Shown in pieces: positions 29,648-38,961 of a stretch of 64,000 nucleotides of DNA (position 1 is its first letter; each line of letters opens with the position of its first letter). The translations under genes were made by a program, and so were the position numbers. The notes beneath the pieces are model-generated. The model had not been told where the DNA came from and ran no database searches. It saw only the letters and a program-made list of their open reading frames with translations. This DNA is from Yoonia maritima (GTDB taxonomy: Bacteria > Pseudomonadota > Alphaproteobacteria > Rhodobacterales > Rhodobacteraceae): the NCBI RefSeq assembly GCF_003003285.1, contig NZ_PVTP01000015.1, positions 1 to 64,000 on the forward strand, written 5' to 3'.

Positions 29648-30514
29648 ATGACAAAATCTGCGCCCGATGACCCCAAAACACTGGTCAGCACAGACTGGCT
29701 CTCCGAGCATCTTAAAGATCCCGATTTACGCATATTTGACGCATCTTGGTATTTGCCAGATGCAGGCCGTGATGCACGCGCCGAGTTTGAAAAAGGCCAC
29801 ATCACCGGCGCGCGATTTTTTGACATAGACGAGATCAGCGACCTACGGTCGGAACTACCGCACACAGTACCCCCTGTTGAAAAGTTCATGTCGCGGATGC
29901 GCGCGATGGGCGTAGGTGACGGCCATCAGGTGGTTGTTTACGACGGCAGCGGACTGTTTTCCGCCGCACGCGTTTGGTGGCTTTTCCGCCTCATGGGGCA
30001 GACCAATATCGCAGTCTTGGATGGTGGTATACCTAAATGGATCGCCGATGGTCACAAGACGACTAAGACGCCTGCGACGATCCGCGATCGACATATGACT
30101 GTTAAGCAGCGCACCGATCTTGTGAAGGACGTGACCCAAGTCGCGCGCGCCGCGAAACTGAAGGATCACAACATCGTCGATGCCCGTGCACCGGCCCGCT
30201 TTCGTGGTGAAACCGAAGAGCCACGCGAAGGGCTTCGTTCGGGCCACATTCCGGGATCGCGGAACGTGTTTTACCAAGATCTGTTGAACGCTGATGGAAC
30301 GATGAAGCAAGCAAACGCACTGCGCACGATTTTCACTGATGCAGGCGTTGATATGCAAAAGCCCATCATCACCACCTGTGGGTCCGGCGTGACTGCCGCG
30401 ATCCTATCGCTCGCCCTCGAGAGGATCGGCAAAACCGACCACTCACTTTACGACGGCTCATGGTCCGAATGGGGCATGTATGCCGACCTTCCAATCGCTA
30501 CCGGAGCCGCTTAA
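29648..30514 (+). CDS. sseA: 3-mercaptopyruvate/thiosulfate sulfurtransferase
   Basis: 288 residues from ATG 29648 (AAAGGTG 9 bases upstream). Two rhodanese domains: an inactive N-terminal one (about 10-140) and an active C-terminal one with CGSGVT and Cys244. The CGSGV/T loop is that of 3-mercaptopyruvate sulfurtransferase rather than thiosulfate-specific CRxGx. Transfers sulfur from mercaptopyruvate to thiols or cyanide. TAATG overlap with the aminotransferase gene, which could supply mercaptopyruvate from cysteine; that link is inference. Confidence 0.9.
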   Translation: MTKSAPDDPKTLVSTDWLSEHLKDPDLRIFDASWYLPDAGRDARAEFEKGHITGARFFDIDEISDLRSELPHTVPPVEKFMSRMRAMGVGDGHQVVVYDGSGLFSAARVWWLFRLMGQTNIAVLDGGIPKWIADGHKTTKTPATIRDRHMTVKQRTDLVKDVTQVARAAKLKDHNIVDARAPARFRGETEEPREGLRSGHIPGSRNVFYQDLLNADGTMKQANALRTIFTDAGVDMQKPIITTCGSGVTAAILSLALERIGKTDHSLYDGSWSEWGMYADLPIATGAA

Positions 30515-31698
30515 TGCTGGAAAACCTTACAGCCCTACCTGCCGACAAAATTCTTGCCCTGATGGCCAAGTACAAAGAAGATCCACGCACCGATAAGGTC
30601 GATCTGGGCGTCGGCGTTTATAAAGATGCCAGCGGCAACACCCCCGTTATGCGTGCGGTCAAAGAAGCAGAGCGTCGGATTTTGGCAGACCAGACCAGCA
30701 AAGCATACACTGGCCTTGCCGGTGATCCTGCATTTGGCACAGCGATGCGTGAATTGGTACTGGCTGACAGCGTTCCCGCAGAGCGCGTTGCAGCCGTCGC
30801 CACACCTGGCGGTACGGGCGCAATTCGTCAGGCACTTGAGCTGATCAAAATGGCTGCGCCTGACGCGACTGTTTGGCTTTCCAACCCAACATGGCCGAAC
30901 CACCCGTCGATCATCAAATACCTTGGCATGAAAATGGCCGAGTATCGGTATTTTGACGAAGAAACCCGTGGCGTTGATTTTGACGGCTTGATGGCGGACC
31001 TCGATGGCATCGCTGCTGGAGACGTTGTTCTGCTTCACGGCTGCTGCCACAACCCGACCGGTGCGAACCTAACACTTGACCAGATGGATCAAGTGATTGC
31101 CAAGCTTCAGGCCAAAGGCGCGGTTCCACTTGTTGATATTGCCTACCAAGGTTTCGGTGATGGTTTGGACGCCGACGCGGTAGCCACTCGCCGGATCGCA
31201 AGCAGTTTCGACAATGTGCTGATCGCGGCAAGCTGTTCTAAGAACTTTGGGGTTTACCGTGAGCGTACTGGTATTCTGATGGCCGTCGCAAAAGATGCTG
31301 ATCAAAAGGCGCTCGCACAACAGACGCTGGCATATCTGAACCGTCAGAACTATTCCTTCCCGCCAGATCACGGCGCACGCGTTGTGACCACGATCCTGAC
31401 GGATCCCGAACTGCGGGCAGACTGGGAAGCCGAGCTGGAAGAAACCCGCAATGGCATGCTCGCGCTACGTCAACAGCTTGCGGATGAACTGAAACGTCTC
31501 ACAAACAGTGACCGCTTCAATTTCCTTGCTGATCACCGTGGGATGTTCAGCCGCTTGGGTACATCACCTGAGAAGGTCGAGCAGCTTCGCGCGGAGCACG
31601 GCATCTATATGGTAGGCGACAGCCGCATGAACATCGCCGGTCTAAACGCGAAAACTGTTCCGATTCTCGCAAAAGCAATCGTCGACGCTGGTATTTAA
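30514..31698 (+). CDS. aromatic/aspartate aminotransferase (class I)
   Basis: 394 residues from ATG 30514, overlapping the sseA stop. Subfamily I-alpha features: LGVGVYKD, HGCCHNPTG, Lys243 in SCSKNFGVYRERTG as PLP lysine, and a C-terminal Arg in SRMNIAGL. It interconverts aspartate or aromatic amino acids and their oxo acids. Could be named tyrB or aspC; specificity is not decided by sequence. Coupled with sseA it may transaminate cysteine. Followed by three palindromes. Confidence 0.88.
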   Translation: MLENLTALPADKILALMAKYKEDPRTDKVDLGVGVYKDASGNTPVMRAVKEAERRILADQTSKAYTGLAGDPAFGTAMRELVLADSVPAERVAAVATPGGTGAIRQALELIKMAAPDATVWLSNPTWPNHPSIIKYLGMKMAEYRYFDEETRGVDFDGLMADLDGIAAGDVVLLHGCCHNPTGANLTLDQMDQVIAKLQAKGAVPLVDIAYQGFGDGLDADAVATRRIASSFDNVLIAASCSKNFGVYRERTGILMAVAKDADQKALAQQTLAYLNRQNYSFPPDHGARVVTTILTDPELRADWEAELEETRNGMLALRQQLADELKRLTNSDRFNFLADHRGMFSRLGTSPEKVEQLRAEHGIYMVGDSRMNIAGLNAKTVPILAKAIVDAGI

Positions 31699-31705
31699 TC
31701 CCTGC

Positions 31706-31729
31706 GAAGGAATTTCTAGAAATTCCTTC
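31706..31729. repeat. 24-bp perfect palindrome centred on CTAG
   Basis: Fully self-complementary sequence, 7 bases after the aminotransferase stop, centre TTTCTAGAAA. It shares its core with the next palindrome. Confidence 0.9.
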
Positions 31730-31734
31730 TGCCG

Positions 31735-31756
31735 ATAAAAATTCTAGAATTTTTAT
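31735..31756. repeat. 22-bp perfect palindrome centred on CTAG
   Basis: Fully self-complementary, A/T-rich, core AATTCTAGAATT, centre 28 bp from that of the preceding palindrome. Its last two bases are shared with the next hairpin. Confidence 0.9.
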
Positions 31757-31794
31757 GCGCCCGCAGCGTAATTTGCTGCGGGCGCATAATTTTC
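31755..31794 (+). terminator. terminator hairpin between aminotransferase gene and mcl1
   Basis: Perfect 13-bp GC-rich stem (31755-31767 with 31775-31787), 7-base loop, then AATTTTC. Third of three consecutive palindromes; the likely intrinsic terminator of sseA-aminotransferase. Confidence 0.85.
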
Positions 31795-31866
31795 TTGCGA
31801 TCCATCGCACAACATTATACCTCGAATGGCGACCAATTCGTAATTTTGATACACGAAGGAAACGCC

Positions 31867-32823
31867 ATGTCATTCCGTCTTCAGCCTACCCCGCCTGCTC
31901 GTCCGAACCGCTGCCAGCTCTTTGGGCCGGGTTCAAACACCAAGCTATTCGCAAAGATGGCAGCAAGCGCTGCTGATGTGATCAACCTTGATCTTGAAGA
32001 CAGCGTATCCCCATCAGACAAGGATACGGCCCGCGCCAATATCATCGAGGCGATCAACACAATCGACTGGAACACAAAGTACCTGAGCGTACGGATCAAC
32101 GGTCTCGACACCCCCTACTGGTATCGCGATGTCGTTGATTTGCTAGAGCAAGCCGGCGACCGTTTGGACCAGATTATGATCCCAAAGGTGGGGTGCGCTG
32201 CGGATGTATACGCTGTCGATGCACTGGTCACCGCGATTGAGACCGCAAAGGGCCGGACAAAGCCAGTCAGCTTTGAGGTCATCATCGAATCTGCGGCTGG
32301 CATCGCGCACGTCGAAGAAATCGCGGCAAGCTCACCTCGCCTTGCTGCCATGTCACTAGGCGCTGCGGATTTCGCGGCCTCTATGGGTATGCAAACCACC
32401 GGAATCGGCGGGACGCAAGAAAACTATTACATGCTGCATGGTGACACACGGCACTATTCTGACCCGTGGCACTGGGCGCAAACGGCGATTGTTGCCGCGT
32501 GCCGTACACATGGCGTGCTGCCCGTCGACGGGCCGTTTGGTGATTTTTCAGACGATGAAGGTTACCGTGCGCAATCCCGCCGGTCGGCAACGCTGGGGAT
32601 GGTTGGCAAATGGGCGATCCACCCGAAACAAATTGCGCTCGCCAACGAGGTGTTCACCCCGTCAGAAGAGGCCGTTGCCGAGGCGCGCGAAATACTTGCC
32701 GCAATGGAAGACGCCAAGGCACGTGGCGAAGGAGCCACAGTGTACAAAGGCCGCTTGGTCGACATCGCATCGATCAAGCAAGCCGAAGTCATCGTGCGTC
32801 AGTCCGAGATGATCGCGGGCTGA
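31867..32823 (+). CDS. mcl1: L-malyl-CoA/beta-methylmalyl-CoA lyase
   Basis: 318 residues from ATG 31867 (GAAGGA upstream), in the CitE-like family. The N-terminus SFRLQPTPPARPNRCQLFGP and NLDLEDSVSP are characteristic of Mcl1 of Rhodobacterales; EVIIESAAGI and SLGAADFAASMG carry the metal- and CoA-binding acidic residues. It cleaves malyl-CoA to acetyl-CoA and glyoxylate and beta-methylmalyl-CoA to propionyl-CoA and glyoxylate in the ethylmalonyl-CoA pathway. No other gene of that pathway is adjacent. Confidence 0.92.
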   Translation: MSFRLQPTPPARPNRCQLFGPGSNTKLFAKMAASAADVINLDLEDSVSPSDKDTARANIIEAINTIDWNTKYLSVRINGLDTPYWYRDVVDLLEQAGDRLDQIMIPKVGCAADVYAVDALVTAIETAKGRTKPVSFEVIIESAAGIAHVEEIAASSPRLAAMSLGAADFAASMGMQTTGIGGTQENYYMLHGDTRHYSDPWHWAQTAIVAACRTHGVLPVDGPFGDFSDDEGYRAQSRRSATLGMVGKWAIHPKQIALANEVFTPSEEAVAEAREILAAMEDAKARGEGATVYKGRLVDIASIKQAEVIVRQSEMIAG

Positions 32824-32833
32824 CGCAATAGTT

Positions 32834-33259
32834 TTACTGGCCCGCGAGGGTCAGCATACCTGCGTTAAATGCGGCTCTGCAATCTGTTGCATCACGCATG
32901 ATGTCGTCTTGTAGCAAAGGGGTCGACGTCATGCCTGGACCTGCGAAACGCATATCGTCGCATTCCTGATCGTTCGACCATTCACCACTGTCGTTACCAA
33001 AATCAATTGTGCCATCGGCAGCGACACCTGCCAGCGTCAGCCGCCCGGCTTCAAACGCACGTTTGCAATCTGTTGCATCGGCAAGAACGTCTTCTTGCAA
33101 CAACGGTGTGGAGGTCAGGCCAGGGCCAGTAAAGCGGCCGTCATCACATTCACCGTCATTCGCCCATTCGCTACTGTCATCGCCAAAATTGATAGACTGC
33201 GCGGAGGCGGTACATGCTGCAAAAGCAGCGATGGTGCTGAGAAGAAGTATGATTCGCAT
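32834..33259 (-). CDS. secreted protein of two tandem acidic repeats
   Basis: 141 residues with a signal peptide (about 1-20, ending ASAQ). The mature part is two copies of a ~56-residue unit: each starts [IN/ID]FGxDSxEWxND, then ECDDxRFxGPGxTSTPLLQxD, then DATDC and ends AGxLTLAG. Each repeat has two Cys (EC and DC) that could pair, and many Asp/Glu that suggest cation binding. The motif is seen as an add-on domain in other proteobacterial secreted proteins, function unknown to me. Convergent with mcl1, 10 bp apart. Confidence 0.75.
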   Translation of the reverse strand: MRIILLLSTIAAFAACTASAQSINFGDDSSEWANDGECDDGRFTGPGLTSTPLLQEDVLADATDCKRAFEAGRLTLAGVAADGTIDFGNDSGEWSNDQECDDMRFAGPGMTSTPLLQDDIMRDATDCRAAFNAGMLTLAGQ

Positions 33260-33400
33260 AATATGTTCCTAAAGGCTGAATATCGCCCCACTGTTTCGCC
33301 GACATAAATCGCAAATGCAAACAACTTACGGCATCCGTTGCCATCAGCCTGACGTTACGCCATATATCACACAGCTATCGTAACAAGGTTCGCACAACCA

Positions 33401-34363
33401 ATGACACAGTATCTCGATTTCGAAAAACCTCTGGCCGAAATTGAAGGCAAAGCAGAAGAACTGCGCGCCATGGCCCGGGACAATCCAGAAATGGATGTCG
33501 AAAAAGAAGCAACCGCACTTGATAAAAAAGCAGCTGACCTTCTTGTGTCGCTTTATGCGGACCTTAGCCCTTGGCGTAAATGTCTGGTGGCCCGCCACCC
33601 AGAACGCCCGCATTGCAAAGATTATATCGACGCACTTTTCACGGAATATACACCACTGGCCGGTGACCGGAATTTTGCTGACGACCATGCCATCATGGGT
33701 GGTATCGCGCGACTAGACGGTAAACCCGTCATGGTTATCGGCCATGAAAAGGGTAACGATACAAAATCCCGGATTGAGCGTAACTTTGGCATGGCCCGCC
33801 CAGAAGGGTACCGTAAGGCGATCCGCCTGATGAACCTTGCTGATCGGTTCGGCATTCCAGTGATCACGCTGGTCGACACCCCCGGCGCCTACCCCGGCAA
33901 AGGTGCCGAAGAACGTGGTCAATCCGAGGCAATCGCGCGTTCGACTGAGAAATGTCTTGAGCTTGGCGTTCCGCTGATCAGTGTTGTGATTGGCGAAGGC
34001 GGTTCTGGCGGTGCGGTTGCATTTGCGACGGCGAACCGTGTCGTTATGCTCGAAAATTCGATTTATTCGGTGATCAGCCCAGAAGGTTGCGCGTCAATTC
34101 TGTGGAAAGATGGCGGAAAGATGCGTGAAGCAGCCGAGGCCCTGCGCCTTACGTCCAAAGACCTGAACGAACTGGGTGTTTGTGACACGATCATCCCTGA
34201 ACCCAAGGGTGGTGCACACCGCGACGCGCAAAAGGCTATTGAAGCTGTAGGCGCAAAATTGAAAACACTGCTGGCCGAGCTGGATGGGAAAAGCCCCGAA
34301 AAGCTGCGTGCTGATCGCCGTAGCAAATATCTCAAACTGGGTTCAAAAGGTTTGGCTGCTTAA
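33401..34363 (+). CDS. accA: acetyl-CoA carboxylase carboxyltransferase subunit alpha
   Basis: 320 residues, usual AccA length. N-terminal helix ([14 protein letters not shown]), then the carboxyltransferase domain with [47 protein letters not shown] and GEGGSGGA, which form the acyl-CoA site. Transfers carboxyl from biotin to acetyl-CoA with AccD for fatty acid synthesis. Followed after 6 bp by the M50-like gene. Confidence 0.97.
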   Translation: MTQYLDFEKPLAEIEGKAEELRAMARDNPEMDVEKEATALDKKAADLLVSLYADLSPWRKCLVARHPERPHCKDYIDALFTEYTPLAGDRNFADDHAIMGGIARLDGKPVMVIGHEKGNDTKSRIERNFGMARPEGYRKAIRLMNLADRFGIPVITLVDTPGAYPGKGAEERGQSEAIARSTEKCLELGVPLISVVIGEGGSGGAVAFATANRVVMLENSIYSVISPEGCASILWKDGGKMREAAEALRLTSKDLNELGVCDTIIPEPKGGAHRDAQKAIEAVGAKLKTLLAELDGKSPEKLRADRRSKYLKLGSKGLAA

Positions 34364-34369
34364 TCGCCG

Positions 34370-35062
34370 ATGCGCGCCTTTGTTCAAGGGCACTGGCAAC
34401 TGATCATTCTCACCGTCATAGTTTTCGCGCTATGGCGGACACCCGCCCTCATACCTCTCAAAATCCTGATCGTTTTCTTGCATGAGATGTCTCATGCAAT
34501 CGCTATCCTTTTGACGGGTGGCGACATTTTGGATTTCTCCATCGACCAAAATCAAGGTGGTGCCGTTTGGAGCCGCGGTGGAAATCGCTTTATGTCACTG
34601 ACGGCTGGCTATTTGGGGTCGCTTTTGATTGGCATCGGCCTACTGATCGCCGCCATGCGCACAAACGTCGATCGCCTGATCATGGCCGGACTGGGCTGCG
34701 CCATGTTGCTTATCACCTTGCTGTATATCCGCACCCCGTTCGCAGTTGTGTTCACGGTTGCGATGGGCAGTAGCATGCTGCTGCTTGCGTGGAAATTCGG
34801 ACATGCGGTGAACGATTTGGCGCTGCGCGTAATCGGCCTAAGCAGCATGTTTTATGTACCATACGACATTATCAGCGACACAATTTTGCGGTCACAGCTT
34901 CGTTCAGATGCCCATATGCTGGCCGAAGAATTCGGCGGTACAACGATGATGTGGGGTGTGATTTGGTTGGTGATTAGTATCGCCGTCATCGGGCTTTGCC
35001 TGCGGTATGGGCTGGGCAAGCATAGCAATTTACCCCTGCGTTGGTCGCAATCTACCACATAG
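34370..35062 (+). CDS. M50-like intramembrane zinc peptidase family protein
   Basis: 230 residues, about six TM segments. HEMSH (38-42) in the second hydrophobic segment is an HExxH zinc motif, and a possible third ligand Asp lies in VPYDIISDT (about 163-170). This is the M50B-like pattern found in small membrane metalloprotease homologues. Probably co-transcribed with accA. Substrate unknown. Overlaps the convergent flavoprotein gene by 11 bp. Confidence 0.72.
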   Translation: MRAFVQGHWQLIILTVIVFALWRTPALIPLKILIVFLHEMSHAIAILLTGGDILDFSIDQNQGGAVWSRGGNRFMSLTAGYLGSLLIGIGLLIAAMRTNVDRLIMAGLGCAMLLITLLYIRTPFAVVFTVAMGSSMLLLAWKFGHAVNDLALRVIGLSSMFYVPYDIISDTILRSQLRSDAHMLAEEFGGTTMMWGVIWLVISIAVIGLCLRYGLGKHSNLPLRWSQSTT

Positions 35063-35660
35063 TCTTTTGGGCCCGCGCACCCCAAGCTGCGTCATATTCA
35101 GCGCCGTCAAACCCTGCTTCTTGCTCAGCAAGCATTTCTCCGACCGTTGGTAGGTCCGCACTTTCGTCGCCGGACTTCCAGACACCGGCGCGCATAAGTG
35201 CACGCGCACATTGGCTGTATACCTCGGCAATGGTGATGACCGTGATGCTGCGGGGTTGTTTGCCGCGTTGATCAAACCGCCCTAACAGTTCGGGATCAAG
35301 TGTGACAATTGCAGTGCCATTCACCCGGATTACATTGTTTGAACCGGGTACAAAAAACATCAAGCTGATCCGCCCATCTTGGACGATGTTACGCAGGGTA
35401 TCCATACGGTTGTTGCCGCGCCAATCAGGCAACAGCAGCGTTTTCGGGTCGAGTTCTTGCACAACTGGACCATCATCACCGCGCGGACTGCCATCTGCGC
35501 CTTCTGGCCCGACGGTCGACATGATGCAAAGCCGCGATGCCATAATCCATTTACGATAAAGCGGAGTAAGGTGATCGGCGACCTTGATCAATGACGCCTT
35601 GCCCGGCTTGCCGTAAATTTCCTCAAGAGCAGCAACATCTGTGACTGTGTAGCTATCCAT
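35052..35660 (-). CDS. PPOX-type FMN-binding flavoprotein
   Basis: 202 residues of the pyridoxamine-phosphate-oxidase-like split barrel. STVGPEGADGSPRGD and LPDWRGNNRMDTLRNI match the MSMEG_1061/DR2398-type subfamily that binds FMN. Activity unknown; not the PdxH enzyme. Last gene of an ftsE-ftsX-plsC operon, its start overlapping the plsC end by 8 bp. Confidence 0.78.
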   Translation of the reverse strand: MDSYTVTDVAALEEIYGKPGKASLIKVADHLTPLYRKWIMASRLCIMSTVGPEGADGSPRGDDGPVVQELDPKTLLLPDWRGNNRMDTLRNIVQDGRISLMFFVPGSNNVIRVNGTAIVTLDPELLGRFDQRGKQPRSITVITIAEVYSQCARALMRAGVWKSGDESADLPTVGEMLAEQEAGFDGAEYDAAWGARAQKTMW

Positions 35661-36381
35661 GAAACCCGGCCTCTGCGTTCAGTCGATCACATGCATCTTC
35701 AATATCGGTTTCTAGCTGGTGCATGAATTCGGGTACCTCCATGCCGGTTTCGATCCGAGGAAGAAATTCAAAAATGACGGTTCCCGGAGTACGATAGATG
35801 CCACGTTTCGGCCAGTATAGACCCGCATTTGTCGCCACGGGTACAACAGGTTGACCCAATTCGCGATACAACAGACCCGTTCCGATTTTATATTTCGCTT
35901 TTACCCCCGGCGCGATGCGCGTGCCTTGGGGATAGATGATAAGTTGACCGGGCAATGCGCGCCCCGCCTTCACATCGGCCAACATTGTTTTGATTGCCGC
36001 ACCACGTTTGCCACGGTTCACCGGGATGCATCCGATACGCAAACCAAACTGACCGATGATCGGCGCATATTTAAGGATTGCTTTCATAATGAATTTGCCG
36101 CGCGGGATAGCCCCGTAAATTGCCAAAACATCCATGAAAGACTGATGTTTTGCAGCAACCATAACTTCGTCGGTTGGCGGTTCACCACGGATTTCCCACT
36201 TAAGCCCGATCATCCATCCAGCAGACCAACGCACGTAACGGACGTATGCATGACATGCAGCAATTGCGCCGTGCCGCGATACAATCGCTGCAGGCAAATA
36301 TAGAACGCCCACGACCAACATCGCGACATACATTTGGCCCACGAAAATCAGCGACCGCAGCCACTGGATTGCATAACTCAT
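35653..36381 (-). CDS. plsC: 1-acyl-sn-glycerol-3-phosphate acyltransferase
   Basis: 242 residues from ATG 36381, which overlaps the ftsX stop (ATGA) and has GAGGGAAC upstream. An N-terminal TM (about 15-33) precedes the acyltransferase domain: KHQSFMD is the HX4D catalytic motif, then IPVNRGKRG, and YPQGTRIAPG in place of the usual EGTR. Makes phosphatidic acid from lysophosphatidic acid at the inner membrane. Confidence 0.9.
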   Translation of the reverse strand: MSYAIQWLRSLIFVGQMYVAMLVVGVLYLPAAIVSRHGAIAACHAYVRYVRWSAGWMIGLKWEIRGEPPTDEVMVAAKHQSFMDVLAIYGAIPRGKFIMKAILKYAPIIGQFGLRIGCIPVNRGKRGAAIKTMLADVKAGRALPGQLIIYPQGTRIAPGVKAKYKIGTGLLYRELGQPVVPVATNAGLYWPKRGIYRTPGTVIFEFLPRIETGMEVPEFMHQLETDIEDACDRLNAEAGFHG

Positions 36382-37262
36382 GTTTGTTCCCTCAACCTTG
36401 CAATTGCTGCCGCGCGTGTCGCGAAAAATGCAACGATCGCTGCCAATAGTGGTATCATTAACGGCCAGATCCACCCTGCGCCATCAAATCCGACCTCAGC
36501 AAAGAAACCGCCACCGTCTGGCAAAATTTGCAATACAATCAGCGCCAACACAACGCCTGCAATCGCCCCCAATCCAGCACGAAGCGTATAACGTCGTACA
36601 AAAGCACGCGCGATGTAAACATCGCGCGCCCCGACAAGCCGCAGCACACGGACCACCTGCGCATTCGCAGCAAGCGACGCATGCGCCGCAAGCGTGATCA
36701 TCGCGGCAACGCTGGCACCAATAAGTAGGATAACCGCCCAGCCAATAAGACGGACACGCCCGGCTGCAGCCAACAGCGGGTCCCGCCAAGTTGCATGATC
36801 ATCAAGAACAACACCGGGAATTTCAGCCGTCAAACGCGCCTGCAAGCCTTCGGGATCATAGGCAGGTTCATCTGCGATAATCTCGACCAATTGCGGAATA
36901 GGAAGCGTATCGAGCGGCAAGTCTGTACCGAACCAAGGCTCTAACAATGCTTGCTGTTCTTCATTCGTAAGCGCGCGCGTGCTTGCTACACCGGGTGTTG
37001 TTTCTAGAATTTCCAACGCCTTAGCCAATTGCGCATCGGCCTGTTCAGGGTCAGCTGGCAAACGCAGTGTCGCCGCTTGCGCCAATTCTTCGGCCCAGCG
37101 GTCAGCAACGCGCCCAGTCGACAGCGACAACGCAAGCGCAATAATCGCCAAAAATGCCATGACAGCAGACACAAAGATGGTTAGCCGCGCCGTGACACCT
37201 GTTGGGGGCACAACACGGTCGGCCTGCGGATCACCGACGATTAGGTCCAACAACCCTTTCAT
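36378..37262 (-). CDS. ftsX: cell division protein FtsX
   Basis: 294 residues, four TM segments (about 28-48, 172-195, 225-247, 262-285) with a periplasmic domain between the first two, as in FtsX. With FtsE it forms an ABC-type complex that controls septal peptidoglycan hydrolases. Overlaps ftsE by 4 bp. The periplasmic loop is where murein hydrolase activators would bind. Confidence 0.88.
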   Translation of the reverse strand: MKGLLDLIVGDPQADRVVPPTGVTARLTIFVSAVMAFLAIIALALSLSTGRVADRWAEELAQAATLRLPADPEQADAQLAKALEILETTPGVASTRALTNEEQQALLEPWFGTDLPLDTLPIPQLVEIIADEPAYDPEGLQARLTAEIPGVVLDDHATWRDPLLAAAGRVRLIGWAVILLIGASVAAMITLAAHASLAANAQVVRVLRLVGARDVYIARAFVRRYTLRAGLGAIAGVVLALIVLQILPDGGGFFAEVGFDGAGWIWPLMIPLLAAIVAFFATRAAAIARLREQT

Positions 37263-37933
37263 AAGACTGACCCCGCTGTGGTCAGCTGCCCGTCTTTCAA
37301 CCGCAAAACGCGCGCATCAACATCTGACTTTAGTGATCTGATGATGTTCAGATCATGGGTTGCGATCAGCACTGTTTTACCCATGCGGTTCAGTTCAACC
37401 AACAACGAAAGTAACCGCTGCGACATTTCCCAATCAACATTCCCCGTTGGCTCATCCGCGATGATGACGTCAGGCGACATGATCACCGCCCGAGCAAGGG
37501 CTGCGCGCTGGCGCTCTCCGCCCGAAAGTTCCGGAGGAAGCCGCCCAGATTGCGGACCTAGGCCCACCCACGATAGTAATTCTTTCAAATTTCCCGCAGC
37601 CTCTGACACGCGCCCCGCAACGGTCAGCGGCAGCGCGATGTTTTCGGCTACGCTCAGATGATCGATGAACTGGCAATCTTGATGGACCACGCCAATCCGT
37701 CGGCGGGACATTGCCACCCCGTCACGATCTAGGGTTGAGGCATCCTGCCCAAACAACCGCGTCTTGCCCTTTTGTGCGCGCAAATCAGCGTAGCACAAGC
37801 GCAACAATGTCGTCTTTCCTGCTCCCGACGGTCCGGTTAAAAACTGGAACGATCCGGGCGCAAGTGTCAGGGATAGTTGAGAAAAAAGTGCCGTGCCGTT
37901 ATGGCCATATGACACGTTATCCAATTCAATCAC
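37259..37933 (-). CDS. ftsE: cell division ATP-binding protein FtsE
   Basis: 224-residue ABC ATPase. Walker A GPSGAGKTT (34-42), signature LSGGERQRAALARA, Walker B IIADEPTGNVD and switch His in ATHD. Partner of FtsX. First gene of the operon; the 169-bp gap upstream is shared with the divergent zinc-ribbon gene and shows no other feature. Confidence 0.92.
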   Translation of the reverse strand: MIELDNVSYGHNGTALFSQLSLTLAPGSFQFLTGPSGAGKTTLLRLCYADLRAQKGKTRLFGQDASTLDRDGVAMSRRRIGVVHQDCQFIDHLSVAENIALPLTVAGRVSEAAGNLKELLSWVGLGPQSGRLPPELSGGERQRAALARAVIMSPDVIIADEPTGNVDWEMSQRLLSLLVELNRMGKTVLIATHDLNIIRSLKSDVDARVLRLKDGQLTTAGSVL

Positions 37934-38102
37934 GGTTTTTCCTTTGCGTCACGCGCATGTATTGCCTAAATCAGCGCACGGTTACAATGACCGCTGAAAT
38001 CACAATCATGCAAAAGCTTTGCGTTTGATGCTATGGTTGGTAGATTGATGCAGGTTTAGTGGTTTTTAATAATTTTGTGTCGGGCAGAAGGACAATATAA
38101 AA

Positions 38103-38954
38103 ATGCGGCTGATTTGCCCTAAATGTAATGCTCAGTATGATATCGCTAGCGATGCGATCCCAGAAGGTGGGCGCGATGTTCAATGTTCGAGCTGCTCTCA
38201 CACGTGGTTCCAGACAGAACAGACCCCGCCAGCAGCCAGCACAGTTGTACCAACGCCGCCGCCGGCCCCTGTTTCAAGCCCTGCGTCAGATGTTGAAGCA
38301 GCAATCACAAAGCGCAAACCGTTGGATTCTTCTATCGCTGATATTTTGCGCCAAGAGGCCGCGCGCGAAAACACCGGTGGGCTTGCCCCAACACCAACGC
38401 CCGACGCCCCTGCACAACAAGATATACGCGAACCCGCGCTTACTCGTCCTGCAGAAACGATCAACAAAGATGAGACCCGCCGCCGCATATCGATGATGGC
38501 TGCTGAAGACACAACAACACCAGCGACAGTCGCCGCGGCCGCAACCGGTGCTGTTGCGGCAGCTGCAAACATGCGATCGGTGCCAAGCATCGACGAGATC
38601 AACGAACAGCTACGCGCGAGGTCGCAGAATGGTGACGGCTCAAACCTGACCGAGGTAGAGCAACAAGAGGTTGCACAACGTCGCGGGTTCCGTCGCGGAT
38701 TTACCTTAATGCTGCTGCTGCTCGCAATTTTGATCGCACCGTATTTTTTCGCAGACAAAATTATCGACCAGCTGCCACAGCTGGCTGACCCGATGGAATC
38801 TTATGTGGAAATCGTCGACAACACCCGGCTTTGGCTGAACGATCAGTTCCAGAACGCGCGTGGGCTTATCGAAGGGTTTACAGGTGCCGAAGATGCCACT
38901 GCACCCGCAGTTGATACAGCGCCACCGTCGGCACCCACCGCACCACCGGAATAA
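38103..38954 (+). CDS. MJ0042-type zinc-ribbon membrane protein
   Basis: 283 residues. An N-terminal zinc ribbon with Cys5, Cys8, Cys28 and Cys31 (CPKC...CSSC), then a Pro/Ala/Thr-rich linker of about 150 residues, one TM near 200-220, and a short C-terminal part ending in an Ala/Pro tail. Such proteins are common in alphaproteobacteria; function unknown. AAGGA precedes the ATG. Convergent with the TIGR02302 gene 7 bp away. Confidence 0.8.
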   Translation: MRLICPKCNAQYDIASDAIPEGGRDVQCSSCSHTWFQTEQTPPAASTVVPTPPPAPVSSPASDVEAAITKRKPLDSSIADILRQEAARENTGGLAPTPTPDAPAQQDIREPALTRPAETINKDETRRRISMMAAEDTTTPATVAAAATGAVAAAANMRSVPSIDEINEQLRARSQNGDGSNLTEVEQQEVAQRRGFRRGFTLMLLLLAILIAPYFFADKIIDQLPQLADPMESYVEIVDNTRLWLNDQFQNARGLIEGFTGAEDATAPAVDTAPPSAPTAPPE

Positions 38955-38961
38955 ATCCTAG

